Shown: positions 6,403-14,768 of the stretch, piece after piece | Numbering within the stretch: the stretch's first letter is position 1 | Layout: every line of letters begins with the position of its first letter | From: CAXYVC01 sp964292295 | GTDB taxonomy: Bacteria > Acidobacteriota > Holophagae > Holophagales > Holophagaceae | Direction of reading: 5' to 3' | Length of the DNA: 14,969 nucleotides | NCBI GenBank assembly: GCA_964292295.1 | Contig: CAXYVC010000064.1 | Location: 1 to 14,969, forward strand | The notes under the pieces: generated by a model | Seen by the model: the letters and a program-made list of their open reading frames with translations, nothing else | Databases searched by the model: none | Told to the model about the DNA's origin: nothing | Made by a program: the position numbers and the translations under genes

Positions 6403-8649
6403 TCAGGCCTCCGGGGCCGGGCGGAGGGGCAGGCGCCGCAGGCGCTGGCCCGTGGCGCGGGCGATGGCGTTGGCGATGGCGGGGGCGGTGATCTCGAGGG
6501 TGGGTTCGCCGCAGCCCTTGGCGCCGCTGGGGCTCGTGGGGTCCGCGTGCTCCACGACGATCGCGGTCATCTCGGGCAGATCCGGCGCCCGGGGCAGGCG
6601 GTAGCGGTCCAGGTTCGCGGAGCGGATGCAGCCGCCCTCCACCTGCAGCTCCTCGGTGAGGGCGTAGCCGCTGCCCATGGCCAGGCCGCCGTAGAACTGG
6701 CCCAGCACCATGGGCCGGTTCACGGCGCGGCCCACGTCGTGGGCGGCTACGAGGTTCAGCAGGCGCACGCGGCCCGTGCGCACGTTCACCGCCACCTCGG
6801 CGCACTGGCAGCCGTACACCCAGGTGAAGTAGGCCCGGCCCTGCCCCGTGGCCTCGTCCCAGTCCACCTGGGGCGCCCGGAAGGTGCCCAGGGCCACGGG
6901 GTGCACCTGGCGGGCGTAGAGGGCGCGCGCGGCGTCCTCCCAGGCCATGGCGGCCTGCGCGCCCACCACGCGGGATCCCTCGAAGCGCAGCGTCTCCGGG
7001 GGGCCGCCCAGCTCCGGCGCCAGGCAGGCGGCCATGCGGGCCTTCAGCACCCGGGCCGCCTCCACCACGGCGCCACCGCCCATCAGGGTGCCGCGGCTGG
7101 CCACGGTGGTGCCGCCGTCGGGGATGGTGGCGGTGCTGGAGCGGCGGTACCGCACCCGCTCCCGGGGCAGGCCCAGGGCCTCGGCGCAGAGCAGCACCAT
7201 GGCGCTCTCGGCCCCCTGCCCGTTCTCGTGGATGCCCGTCCCCAGCAGCACCGAGCCGTCGGGCTGGACGGCGATCTCCGCGGAGCAGGCGTCCCCCCCC
7301 TCGGCGCCGAGGCTCATGCCCCGGGCGCTGAGGGCCAGGCCGATGCCGTAGCGCTCCTCCCCCTCCAGGGCCCCGCAGCGGGCGAGCTTGGCGCGGTAGT
7401 CCGAGGCCTCGAGCACCCGGTCCAGAACCTCCTCCAGGCTCACCACGTGGGTGTCGAGCACCTGGCCCGTGACGGTGGCGCAGCCCTGGCGCAGCAGGTT
7501 GCGGCGGCGCAGCTCCACCGCGTCCATCCCCAGGCGCTCCGCGGCCATCTCCACCAGCTGCTCCACGGCGAAGTTCACCTGGGGGCTGCCGAAGCCGCGC
7601 ATGGCGCCCGTGACGGGGTTGTGGGTGGCCACGCCGTAGACGTCGGCGTGGACGTGGGGCACCTGGTAGGGCCCGCAGCACTGCACCGTGCTGCGCCAGG
7701 TCACCCAGGGCGTGACGGAGCAGTAGGGGCCCGCGTCCGCCACCATGCGCACCCGGGCGGCGCGCATCTGGCCCTCCCGGGTGAAGCCCAGGCGGTAGTG
7801 CAGCACGTAGGGGTGGCGCTTGTACGACTCGCGCAGGGACCACTCCCGGGTGTAGGTGAGGCGCACGGGCCGGTCCAGCAGCTTCGCGGCCAGGGCCGCG
7901 CGGGCGGCCACCAGGCCGGCGGTGTCGTCCTTGCCGCCGAAGCCGCCCCCCACGGGAACGCCCACGAGCTCCACCCCGTGCAGGGGCACACCCAGCACCG
8001 CCGCCACGAAGCGCCGCGCACTGAAGGGGTGCTGCGTGCTGACGCGCAGCTCCACCGTGCCGTCCCAGCGGGGGATGGCCAGGGCGCTCTCGGGCTCCAG
8101 GTACGCGTGCTCCACCGCCTGGGTGCGGAAGACCTCGTCCAGCACCAGGTCGCAGGCCGCCAGCTCGGCGTCCGCATCCCCCCGGCGCACGCGGTGGTGG
8201 TTCACCACGTTGGTGCCCCGGGCCTCGTGCACCAGGGGCGCGCCCTCGGCCAGGGCCTCCTCCGGGTCCAGCAGCGCGGGCAGCGGCTCGGCCTCCACTG
8301 TGACCCGGGCGGCGGCGGCGATGGCCTCGGCGCGGCTGCGGGCCACCACCAGGGCCACCACGTCCCCGTGGCAGCGGATGCGGTCCGACGCGAAGACGGG
8401 GAAGTCCTGCAGGATCTGGCCCACGCAGCGGGCGCCCGGCACGTCCGCCGCCGTGAGCACGCGCAGCACGCCGGGCATGGCGGCGGCCTCCTCCGTGCGC
8501 ACCGCCAGCAGGCGCGCATGCACGTGGTCGGCGTAGGCGGGCGCGGCGTGCAGGAGGCCCGGCACCTTCAGGTCGTCCGCGTACCGGGCGCGGCCGGTCA
8601 CCTTGGCGCGGGCGTCGTGCCGCCAGCAGGCTTCAGGGGCATCGGGCAT
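6403..8649 (-). CDS. xdhA: Molybdopterin-binding large subunit, xanthine dehydrogenase family
   Basis: The 748-residue subunit matches the two-domain large chain of molybdenum hydroxylases. It hydroxylates N-heterocycles, probably purines given the neighbours. Visible motifs are the N-terminal ARYADDL (a/b hammerhead), GGGFGGKDD (234-242), AMRGFGSPQ with Arg351, GIHENGQGAES (472-482) and KGCGEP with the catalytic-type Glu715. Arg351 and Glu715 correspond to bovine Arg880 and Glu1261. The residue matching bovine Glu802 is Asp241, which may indicate a different substrate. ATG 8649 has only a weak AGGT upstream. It leads an operon with the 2Fe-2S subunit, DUF155 and the PreT-PreA fusion. The exact substrate (xanthine, hypoxanthine, or another heterocycle) cannot be told from sequence. 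Confidence 0.9.
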   Translation of the reverse strand: MPDAPEACWRHDARAKVTGRARYADDLKVPGLLHAAPAYADHVHARLLAVRTEEAAAMPGVLRVLTAADVPGARCVGQILQDFPVFASDRIRCHGDVVALVVARSRAEAIAAAARVTVEAEPLPALLDPEEALAEGAPLVHEARGTNVVNHHRVRRGDADAELAACDLVLDEVFRTQAVEHAYLEPESALAIPRWDGTVELRVSTQHPFSARRFVAAVLGVPLHGVELVGVPVGGGFGGKDDTAGLVAARAALAAKLLDRPVRLTYTREWSLRESYKRHPYVLHYRLGFTREGQMRAARVRMVADAGPYCSVTPWVTWRSTVQCCGPYQVPHVHADVYGVATHNPVTGAMRGFGSPQVNFAVEQLVEMAAERLGMDAVELRRRNLLRQGCATVTGQVLDTHVVSLEEVLDRVLEASDYRAKLARCGALEGEERYGIGLALSARGMSLGAEGGDACSAEIAVQPDGSVLLGTGIHENGQGAESAMVLLCAEALGLPRERVRYRRSSTATIPDGGTTVASRGTLMGGGAVVEAARVLKARMAACLAPELGGPPETLRFEGSRVVGAQAAMAWEDAARALYARQVHPVALGTFRAPQVDWDEATGQGRAYFTWVYGCQCAEVAVNVRTGRVRLLNLVAAHDVGRAVNRPMVLGQFYGGLAMGSGYALTEELQVEGGCIRSANLDRYRLPRAPDLPEMTAIVVEHADPTSPSGAKGCGEPTLEITAPAIANAIARATGQRLRRLPLRPAPEA

Positions 8650-8713
8650 GGTGAACCTGGGGAAAGGTGGCCCCAGCCTAGGACCGCCCTCCCCTTTCCC
8701 GCAAGGCTTGAAG
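8650..8713 (-). promoter_or_regulatory. Leader of the molybdenum hydroxylase operon, with an 8-bp inverted repeat
   Basis: The 64 bases between marC-type stop and xdhA start hold GGGAAAGG (8660-8667) and its exact complement CCTTTCCC (8693-8700). In the minus-strand RNA the stem would close about 10 bases before the start codon and enclose 25 bases. A weak TTGCGG-N18-TAGGCT promoter-like pair overlaps it. There is no U tract, so an intrinsic terminator for the upstream gene is unlikely. Confidence 0.35.
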
Positions 8714-9319
8714 CTAGCCCTTGGCCTGGGCGATGTAGCGGGCCACGCCGCCCAGGAGCATCTCCACCGCGATGGCCGTGAGCACCAGGCCCATGAGGCG
8801 CTCCAGCGCGGTGATGGCCTGCTCGCCCAGCAGCTTCTGGAGCTTGTCGCTGGCCAGGAAGACGGCGGCGGTGACGGCGATGCTGATGGTGAGCGCGCCC
8901 GTGAGGGCCAGGAGCTGGCCCGGCTGCTGGCTGGAGAGGAGCAGCACCGTGGCCATGGCGCTGGGCCCGGCGATGAGGGGGATGGCGAGGGGCACGATGA
9001 AGGGCTCTCCCTTCACTTCGTCCTCCCCCAGGCGCGCGCCCCGCTCGGGGAAGATCATGCGGATGGCGATGAGCAGCAGCACCACGCCGCCCCCCACGCG
9101 CAGGGCCTCGTCGCTCAGGTGCAGCGCCCCGAGGATGTGCCGCCCCCCCAGCAGGAAGAGCATGAGGGCCGCGAAGGCCAGCAGGCACTCCCGCAGGATC
9201 ACCGTGCGGCGGCGCTCGGGCTTCACCTGCTTCAGCGTGGAGATGAAGAAGGGGATGTTGCCCAGAGGGTCCGTGATCAGCACCAGGAGGATGGTGGCGG
9301 AGAGGAAGCTGCGGTCCAT
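8714..9319 (-). CDS. MarC/YhgN-family integral membrane protein
   Basis: The 201-residue protein is almost entirely hydrophobic with about six transmembrane helices. It shows the family pattern near the N-terminus (LITDPLGNIPFF, residues 15-26) and mid-protein (PLAIPLIAGPSAMAT, about 109-123). MarC proteins are conserved inner-membrane proteins without a firmly established substrate; the old link to multiple antibiotic resistance in E. coli was not upheld. There is no Shine-Dalgarno before ATG 9319, but a strong -10-like TATACT ends six bases upstream, so the mRNA may be leaderless. It is transcribed toward the xdh operon with a 64-base gap and diverges from ssnA. A role in transport or export for this pathway is possible but unproven. 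Confidence 0.87.
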   Translation of the reverse strand: MDRSFLSATILLVLITDPLGNIPFFISTLKQVKPERRRTVILRECLLAFAALMLFLLGGRHILGALHLSDEALRVGGGVVLLLIAIRMIFPERGARLGEDEVKGEPFIVPLAIPLIAGPSAMATVLLLSSQQPGQLLALTGALTISIAVTAAVFLASDKLQKLLGEQAITALERLMGLVLTAIAVEMLLGGVARYIAQAKG

Positions 9320-9363
9320 GGGGCCAGTATAGGTGCTTCAATCGAGGCAAACCCGGAGCCCCC
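9320..9363. promoter_or_regulatory. Compact divergent promoter region between marC-family gene and ssnA
   Basis: Only 44 bases separate the two divergent start codons. On the minus strand TATACT (9331-9326) is a near-consensus -10 that lies six bases before the MarC ATG. On the plus strand TATAGG (9328-9333) overlaps it and could serve ssnA, whose ATG has GGAG (9355-9358) five bases upstream. No clear -35 is seen for either side, and any upstream elements must lie inside the opposing genes. Confidence 0.5.
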
Positions 9364-10689
9364 ATGACCCGCCTGCTCGTCGCCCGCGGCACCGTCCTGC
9401 CCTTCGACGCGGCCTTCTCCGTGCTGGAGGACCACGACGTCCTGGTGGAGGGGAACCGCATCACGGCCATCGCCCCCGCCGGCACCCTGGAGGGCCCCTT
9501 CGACCGCGTGCTGTGGGCGGGGCGGCGGGTGGTGATGCCGGGCCTCGTGAACGCCCACACCCACCTCTACTCGGCCTTCGCCCGGGGCCTGGGGGCGCCG
9601 CCCAGCGCGGACTTCCAGGGCGTGCTGCGCGACCTGTGGTGGCGCCTGGACCGCGCCCTGGACCTGGAGGCCGTGGGCCTGAGCGCCTGGGCCACCCTCC
9701 TGGAGGCCATCCGCGCGGGCTGCACCACGCTGGTGGACCACCACGCAAGCCCCTGCGCGGTGCGGGGAAGCCTGGACGCCCTGGCGGAAGCCGTGTGCGC
9801 CCCCGGCCTCCCCGCGTGCCTCTGCTTCGAGGTGTCGGACCGGGCGGGCGCCCGCCCGGCCCGGGAGGGCCTGGAGGAGAACGCTGCCTTCCTGCGGCGC
9901 TGCGCGGCCGAGCGGCACCCGCAGCTGCGCGGCCTCGTCGGCCTGCACGCCTCCTTCACCCTGGAGGACACCACGCTGCGGGCCGCAGCAGAGCTCGGGA
10001 AGGCCTCGGGGGCGGGCTTCCACGTGCACTTGGCGGAGGACGCCAGCGACGCGCGCCTGACCCGCGCGCGCCACGGCTGCAGCCCCACGGCGCGCCTGGC
10101 GGAGGCGGGGGTGCTGGGACCGGAGAGCCTCGCCGCCCACGGCGTGCACCTGGACGCGGAGGACCGCGCGCGCCTCGCCCGCGCCGGCGCCACGGTGGTC
10201 CACAACCCCCAGTCGAACCAGAACAACGGCGTGGGCCTGGCCGACCTGCCCGCCCTGGCCGCCGCGGGCATCCCCGTGGCCCTGGGCACGGACGCCATGA
10301 CCGCGAACCCCTTGGCCGAGCTGCGGGCGGCCCTGTGGGCGCAGCACCTGCGGGCGGGCAGCCCTTCCGCCGCCTTCCCGGAGGTGTGCGCCACCCTCAC
10401 CCGCACCAACCCCGCCCTGGCCTCGCGCCTCTGGGGCGCGCCCCTGGGCACCCTCGCCCCGGGCGCCCTGGCGGACCTCCTCGTGCTGGACTACGACCCC
10501 GTCACGCCGATGGAAACGGCCAACGCCCTGGGCCACCTGGTCTTCGGCCTCGCCCAGGCAGGGGTGCGCAGCACCGTGTGCGGCGGGCGGGTGCTGATGG
10601 AGGACGGCGAGCTCTGCCTGGACCTGGACGAGGCGGAGCTGCGCGCTCGCTGCCGCGCGGCGGCCCGGCGCGTGTGGGCGCGGCTGTGA
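9364..10689 (+). CDS. ssnA: SsnA-type amidohydrolase (aminohydrolase of purine catabolic cluster)
   Basis: The 441-residue product matches E. coli SsnA (442 residues) in length and in diagnostic strings such as LWWRLDRALD (91-100) and DHHASP (125-130). It is an amidohydrolase-superfamily enzyme with metal/catalytic residues His65 and His67 (NAHTH), His220/His222 (FHVH), His259 (AAHG) and Asp310 (LGTDAM). Family relatives deaminate guanine, 8-oxoguanine or related rings; the precise SsnA substrate is not fixed by sequence. It is the only catabolic gene on the plus strand, reading toward the PLP enzyme gene with 10 bases between the two stop codons. The reversed orientation suggests separate control or a local inversion. 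Confidence 0.92.
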   Translation: MTRLLVARGTVLPFDAAFSVLEDHDVLVEGNRITAIAPAGTLEGPFDRVLWAGRRVVMPGLVNAHTHLYSAFARGLGAPPSADFQGVLRDLWWRLDRALDLEAVGLSAWATLLEAIRAGCTTLVDHHASPCAVRGSLDALAEAVCAPGLPACLCFEVSDRAGARPAREGLEENAAFLRRCAAERHPQLRGLVGLHASFTLEDTTLRAAAELGKASGAGFHVHLAEDASDARLTRARHGCSPTARLAEAGVLGPESLAAHGVHLDAEDRARLARAGATVVHNPQSNQNNGVGLADLPALAAAGIPVALGTDAMTANPLAELRAALWAQHLRAGSPSAAFPEVCATLTRTNPALASRLWGAPLGTLAPGALADLLVLDYDPVTPMETANALGHLVFGLAQAGVRSTVCGGRVLMEDGELCLDLDEAELRARCRAAARRVWARL

Positions 10690-10699
10690 GGGCAGGCGT

Positions 10700-12154
10700 T
10701 CACCCCGCCGCGATCTCGGCGTTGAAGGCCTCGATGAGGCGGTCCACCGCGTGCACCTCCTCCCAGGTCTCCTGCCAGTACTCGGGTTCCCACTGGGCCG
10801 AGAGCTCGGCGCAGTCCTTCCCCTGCTGCTCCACCCACGTGTAGTACTTCAGGTTGTGGATGGCCTTCCGCTCGGGGTGCGTGAGCTCCCGGAAGTGCGC
10901 CACCGACTGGCGCTCCAGGCTGCCCGCCTGGGCGCGGGCCGCGTCCAGGGCCGTGAAGGGGCCGCGCGCCTCCGCCAGCTCCGCGAGGCGGGAGCGGTAC
11001 AGCTCCACGCTGTCGGTGAAGACGGTGGCCACCACGTCCTTCGGCCCCAGCTCCCAGTGCTTCGCGGCCTTGATGGCCGCCAGCAGGTTGCAGATGCCGC
11101 TGATGCCCAGCAGGCCGAGGCGCTCCACCGCCGCCTCGGGCACGCCCAGGGCGCGCAGGCAGGCCAGACCCTCGGGCTCGTTGAAGAGGCGCAGCAGGCG
11201 CATGCAGTCCTCGTCGTCGATGGCGGCGACCGCGTCCGTGGCGCGGACGTTGTGGACCCAGGGCACGTGCTTGTCGCCGATGCCCTCGATGCGGTGGCCA
11301 CCGAAGCCGTTCTGGAGCAGCGTGGGGCACTGGAGGGCCTCGGAGGCCACGATCTTCAGGCCCGGGAAGCGCGCCTTCAGGTGGTCGCCCGCGGCGAGGG
11401 TGCCGGCGCTGCCCGTGGCGCTCACGTAGACGGAGAGGCGCTGCCCCGGTCCCGCCAGGGCGCGGAAGGCCTCCTCCAGCGCCGGGCCCGTCACGTGCAC
11501 GTGCCAGAGCGGATTCCCGAACTCCTCGAACTGGTTGAAGATCACGTGCACGGGGTCCTTCCGCAGCTCCCAGCACGCGTCGTAGATCTCCTTCACGTTG
11601 GACTCGCAGCCCCTGGTGGCGATGACCTCGGCGCCGACGGCGGAGAGCCAGGCGAAGCGCTCCCGGGACATCTCCTCGGGCAGGATGGCCACCGCCGTGC
11701 AGCCCAGGATGGCGCTGTCGAAGGCGCCGCCCCGGCAGAAGTTCCCGGTGCTGGGCCAGACGGCCTTGTGGCGCTCGGGATCGAAGCTCCCGGAGGCTAG
11801 GCGCGGCACCAGGCACCCGAAGGCGGCCCCCACCTTGTGCGCCCCCGTGGGGAAGGCCTGCCCCACCAGCCCGAAGATGCGCGCCTGCACGCCGGTGATC
11901 TGCGGCGGGATCTCGAAGGCGTTGGCCGCGCCGTACAGCCCCGTGGCGGGGTCGTTCTTCCAGGTGATGCGGAAGAGGTTGGCGGGGTGCACGTCCCAGA
12001 GGCCCACGCCCCGCAGGCGCTCGCGCTGGGCCTCGGGCACGAGCCCCGGATCGCGCATCTGCGCGAAGGTGGGGACCACCACGCCGCGCTCCCGGCAGCG
12101 CCGCGCGCTGCGCCGGAGCACCTCCTCGTTCAGGGGCGGAAGGATGCGGGACAC
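10700..12154 (-). CDS. Fold-type-II PLP-dependent enzyme in the YgeX position (TrpB/cysteine-synthase-like lyase)
   Basis: The 484-residue protein shows PLP fold-type-II hallmarks: the likely Schiff-base Lys107 in TGAHKVG, STGN (135-138), a phosphate-binding ATGSAGT loop (246-252) and GISGICN (350-356). The GAHK motif is closest in form to tryptophan synthase beta. It is not recognisably E. coli YgeX (diaminopropionate ammonia-lyase, 398 residues): it is longer, with an extra ~70-residue helical C-terminus, and the YgeX active-site strings are absent. Its place directly after ygeW (13 bases) is where YgeX occurs in related clusters, so a lyase acting on a diaminopropionate- or ureidoalanine-like product is plausible inference. 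GTG start at 12154 with AAGGAG six bases upstream. Confidence 0.8.
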   Translation of the reverse strand: MSRILPPLNEEVLRRSARRCRERGVVVPTFAQMRDPGLVPEAQRERLRGVGLWDVHPANLFRITWKNDPATGLYGAANAFEIPPQITGVQARIFGLVGQAFPTGAHKVGAAFGCLVPRLASGSFDPERHKAVWPSTGNFCRGGAFDSAILGCTAVAILPEEMSRERFAWLSAVGAEVIATRGCESNVKEIYDACWELRKDPVHVIFNQFEEFGNPLWHVHVTGPALEEAFRALAGPGQRLSVYVSATGSAGTLAAGDHLKARFPGLKIVASEALQCPTLLQNGFGGHRIEGIGDKHVPWVHNVRATDAVAAIDDEDCMRLLRLFNEPEGLACLRALGVPEAAVERLGLLGISGICNLLAAIKAAKHWELGPKDVVATVFTDSVELYRSRLAELAEARGPFTALDAARAQAGSLERQSVAHFRELTHPERKAIHNLKYYTWVEQQGKDCAELSAQWEPEYWQETWEEVHAVDRLIEAFNAEIAAG

Positions 12155-12167
12155 GGGAGGCTCCTTG

Positions 12168-13358
12168 CTAGAAGACCAGCGGCTGCGCCCGATCCACGAG
12201 CGCCTCGGCCCTGGAAACGGGATCGCGCAGCCGGGCCAGGAAGATCAGCGCGGCGATGACGAAGGGCTTGTAGCTGGCCTCGCGGTACGTGTCCAGCCGG
12301 GCCTCCTCGAAGACCTCCCTCGACACCTCGCCCTGGGCGCAGCTCACGTCCGTGATGTCCGCGGGCAGGCAGTGCAGGTAGAGGGCGCGGCCCTCCCGGG
12401 TGAGGTCCATGCGGCGGCGGTCGCAGGTCCAATCCACGTGCCGCGCGTTCTCGGCGAGGCAGGCGCGCTCCAGCTCCTTCAGGCCCTCCCGGTCCTGGGC
12501 GCGCAGCAGCTCCGTGCGCCGCTGCATGACCTGGAAGGGCGCCCAGGACTTCGGGTACACGAGGTCGGCGCCCTCGAAGGCGTCCTCCATGCGGTCCATC
12601 ACGCGGAAGGCACCGCTGCTGGCCTCCGCCTGCCTGGCGGCCCGCGCCACCACGTCGGGAAGAAGGCCGTAGCCCTCCGGGTGGGCGAGGCGCACCTCCA
12701 TGCCGAAGCGCGTCATCAGCCCGATGACGCCCTGGGGGACGCTCAGGGGCTTGCCGTAGCTGGGGCTGTGGGCCCAGGACATGGCGATGCGCTTGCCCTT
12801 CAGCGCCTCCAGGCTGCCGAAGTGCCGGACCAGCCAGGCCAGGTCCGCCAGGGTCTGGGTGGGATGGTCCACGTCGCACTGGAGGTTCAGCACGCTGGGC
12901 CGGCGGTGCAGCACCCCTTCCGCCGCGCCCTCCGAGAGGGCCGCGCCCACCTCCGCCATGCCCTTGTGCCCTTCCCCGAGGTACATGTCGTCGCGGATGC
13001 CGATGACCTCGGCGAGGAAGCCGATCATGTTCGCCGTCTCGCGCACGGTCTCGCCGTGGGCCACCTGGCTCTTCTGCTCGTCCAGGTCCGCCAGGCTGAG
13101 GCCCGGGCCCGGGGCAGCGGAGGGGAAGCTGAAGGGCGTGCGGGTGCTGTGGTCCCGGAAGAGGCTGATGGCGAGGCCCGCGTCGAAGACGCGGGTGGAG
13201 AGGCCTTCCGCGTGCAGGCGCTTCAGCAGCTCCGCCAGGGCCAGGACGGCGCGCAGCTCCTCCTCCCCGTGCTCCCAGGTGAGCAGGAAGTCCTTCTGGA
13301 AGAGGTTCGTGCGGAAGGCCGCGAAGGCCTCCACGAAGGGGTACAGGCTCCTGGGCAT
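12168..13358 (-). CDS. ygeW: YgeW, knotted carbamoyltransferase
   Basis: The 396-residue product equals E. coli YgeW in length and shares long strings including KDFLLTWE (22-29), GETVRETANMI (102-112), SPSYGKPLSVPQG (198-210) and YPKSWAP (268-274). It belongs to the knotted aspartate/ornithine-type transcarbamylases. Carbamoyl-phosphate binding residues are in STRT (71-74), HPTQ (165-168) and HCLP (329-332). STRT is followed by Pro75 where E. coli YgeW has Arg. In the purine pathway it is thought to run in the phosphorolytic direction on a ureido compound, giving carbamoyl phosphate for ATP formation; a carbamate kinase is not in the window. ATG 13358 has AAGGAG (13364-13369). Confidence 0.97.
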   Translation of the reverse strand: MPRSLYPFVEAFAAFRTNLFQKDFLLTWEHGEEELRAVLALAELLKRLHAEGLSTRVFDAGLAISLFRDHSTRTPFSFPSAAPGPGLSLADLDEQKSQVAHGETVRETANMIGFLAEVIGIRDDMYLGEGHKGMAEVGAALSEGAAEGVLHRRPSVLNLQCDVDHPTQTLADLAWLVRHFGSLEALKGKRIAMSWAHSPSYGKPLSVPQGVIGLMTRFGMEVRLAHPEGYGLLPDVVARAARQAEASSGAFRVMDRMEDAFEGADLVYPKSWAPFQVMQRRTELLRAQDREGLKELERACLAENARHVDWTCDRRRMDLTREGRALYLHCLPADITDVSCAQGEVSREVFEEARLDTYREASYKPFVIAALIFLARLRDPVSRAEALVDRAQPLVF

Positions 13359-13421
13359 GGCGGCTCCTTGTCTGGAGGCACGGCGAAGGTTCGGGATGGG
13401 TCTCCGAAGGATTGGCGCAGA

Positions 13422-14768
13422 TCAGGCTTCTGGCAAGCACAAGCCGGTTGGCGCGCCGGGATGGCACAGCGCGCTCCCCGCCACCACCTCCCTGCCCCGC
13501 AGCAGCAGGTGGCGCACCTGCAGGCGCGTGGCCAGCAGCGGGTAGGGTTCGGCACAGGGCGCGAGGGTGCTGCGCACGGGGCGCTCGGGTCCCGCGGGAT
13601 CCAGCACCAGCACGTCGGCGTCCAGGCCCGGAGCCAGCGCGCCCTTGCGGTGCGCCAGGCCCGCGATGCGCGCCGGGTTCGCGGCGCAGCGCAGGGCCAG
13701 CTCCCGGGCGGCCTGGTCCGGGTCGTCCCCGTGCAGGCGCCACACCGCATGCATCAGCGCGCCCAGGCCCGGCAGGCCGCCGGGCACCCGCCGACAGTCC
13801 TTCCCGCCCCAGGCGTCCTTGTCCCCAGTGCGGAAGGGGCAGTGGTCCGTGGCGAAGACCTCGAAGGCGCCGGCCCGGGCCCGCTCCCGGAAGGCCTCGC
13901 GGCCGTCCCGCAGGGGGGGGCTGCAGATCCAGCGGTGGCCGTCGGCGCGCGCCAGCCAGCCCGAATCCAGCCAGAGGTACTGGGGACAGGTCTCGGCGGT
14001 CACGTCCCCCAGGCCCCGCCAGCGGGGCAGCAGCTCCGCACTGCGGAGGCCGCTCACGTGCACGAAGTGCAGGGGCACCCGGTTGCAGAGGGCCAGGGCG
14101 GCCACGTATTCCATGGCCAGGAGCTCCGCCTCCTCGGGCCGCAGCAGGGCGTGGGAGGCGGCCCGGGAAAGGTCCAGCCGGGAGGCGTCCACCCCCGCGA
14201 TCACCGCGTCGTCCTCCGCGTGGACCAGGAAGCGCGCGTCGAGGGGGCCAAGGCGGCTGAAAAGGGCGTCCATCCGCGCCTCGTCGCAGAGGAGGCCCGC
14301 CTCGCGGTAGGTGGTGTAGAGCTTCACCGTGCGCCAGCCCGCCGCCAGCAGGGCCTCCAGCTCGGCCCAGTCCCGGTCCTCGAAGCGCGTGGGCGTCAGG
14401 TGCCAGGCCAGGTCCGCGTGCGTGCGGCCCCGCGCCCTGCCCAGGGCGCGGTCCACCGCCGCCCGCAGGCCCTCGCCGGGCCCCTGGGTGATGAAGCTGC
14501 AGAGGGTGGTCACGCCGTTCTGGAGCGCCACGCGGCTGCCGCTCTCGTAGGTGTCCGCCAGGAAGCAGCCGCCGATGCGGTCGTCCAGGTGCACGTGGAG
14601 GTCCACGAGGCCCGGCAGCACGTAGCAGCCCGCGGCGTCCAGCACGCGCTCCGCCCGGAGCTCCCCGGCGGCGCCGATGCCTTCGATGCGGCCGTCCTCC
14701 AGCAGGAGCTCCCCGTCGCGGAGCCCCTCGGGCAGGACGAGGCGCCCGCCCCGGATCAAGGTCCTCAC
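13422..14768 (-). CDS. hyuA: HyuA/dihydropyrimidinase-type cyclic amidohydrolase
   Basis: The 448-residue enzyme is a cyclic amidohydrolase that opens hydantoin-, dihydropyrimidine- or allantoin-type rings to ureido acids. The binuclear metal site is complete: His58 and His60 (DLHVHLDD), the carboxylatable Lys149 (TVKLYTTYR), His183 (LVHAED), His237 (HFVHVSG) and Asp308 (ATDHCP). The size fits the allantoinase/dihydropyrimidinase family. Substrate specificity cannot be read off, but with ygeW downstream it should supply a ureido substrate. GTG start at 14768 has GGAGG (14776-14780) seven bases upstream. Its start overlaps the stop of the upstream threonine-synthase-like gene by four bases (GTGA), implying translational coupling. 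A 63-base gap separates it from ygeW. Confidence 0.92.
   Translation of the reverse strand: MRTLIRGGRLVLPEGLRDGELLLEDGRIEGIGAAGELRAERVLDAAGCYVLPGLVDLHVHLDDRIGGCFLADTYESGSRVALQNGVTTLCSFITQGPGEGLRAAVDRALGRARGRTHADLAWHLTPTRFEDRDWAELEALLAAGWRTVKLYTTYREAGLLCDEARMDALFSRLGPLDARFLVHAEDDAVIAGVDASRLDLSRAASHALLRPEEAELLAMEYVAALALCNRVPLHFVHVSGLRSAELLPRWRGLGDVTAETCPQYLWLDSGWLARADGHRWICSPPLRDGREAFRERARAGAFEVFATDHCPFRTGDKDAWGGKDCRRVPGGLPGLGALMHAVWRLHGDDPDQAARELALRCAANPARIAGLAHRKGALAPGLDADVLVLDPAGPERPVRSTLAPCAEPYPLLATRLQVRHLLLRGREVVAGSALCHPGAPTGLCLPEA

Noticed and set aside
10700..12154. Calling this gene ygeX (diaminopropionate ammonia-lyase) from its position after ygeW
   Set aside because: The sequence has fold-type-II motifs but not the YgeX strings, and it is about 85 residues longer than E. 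coli YgeX; position alone is not enough.
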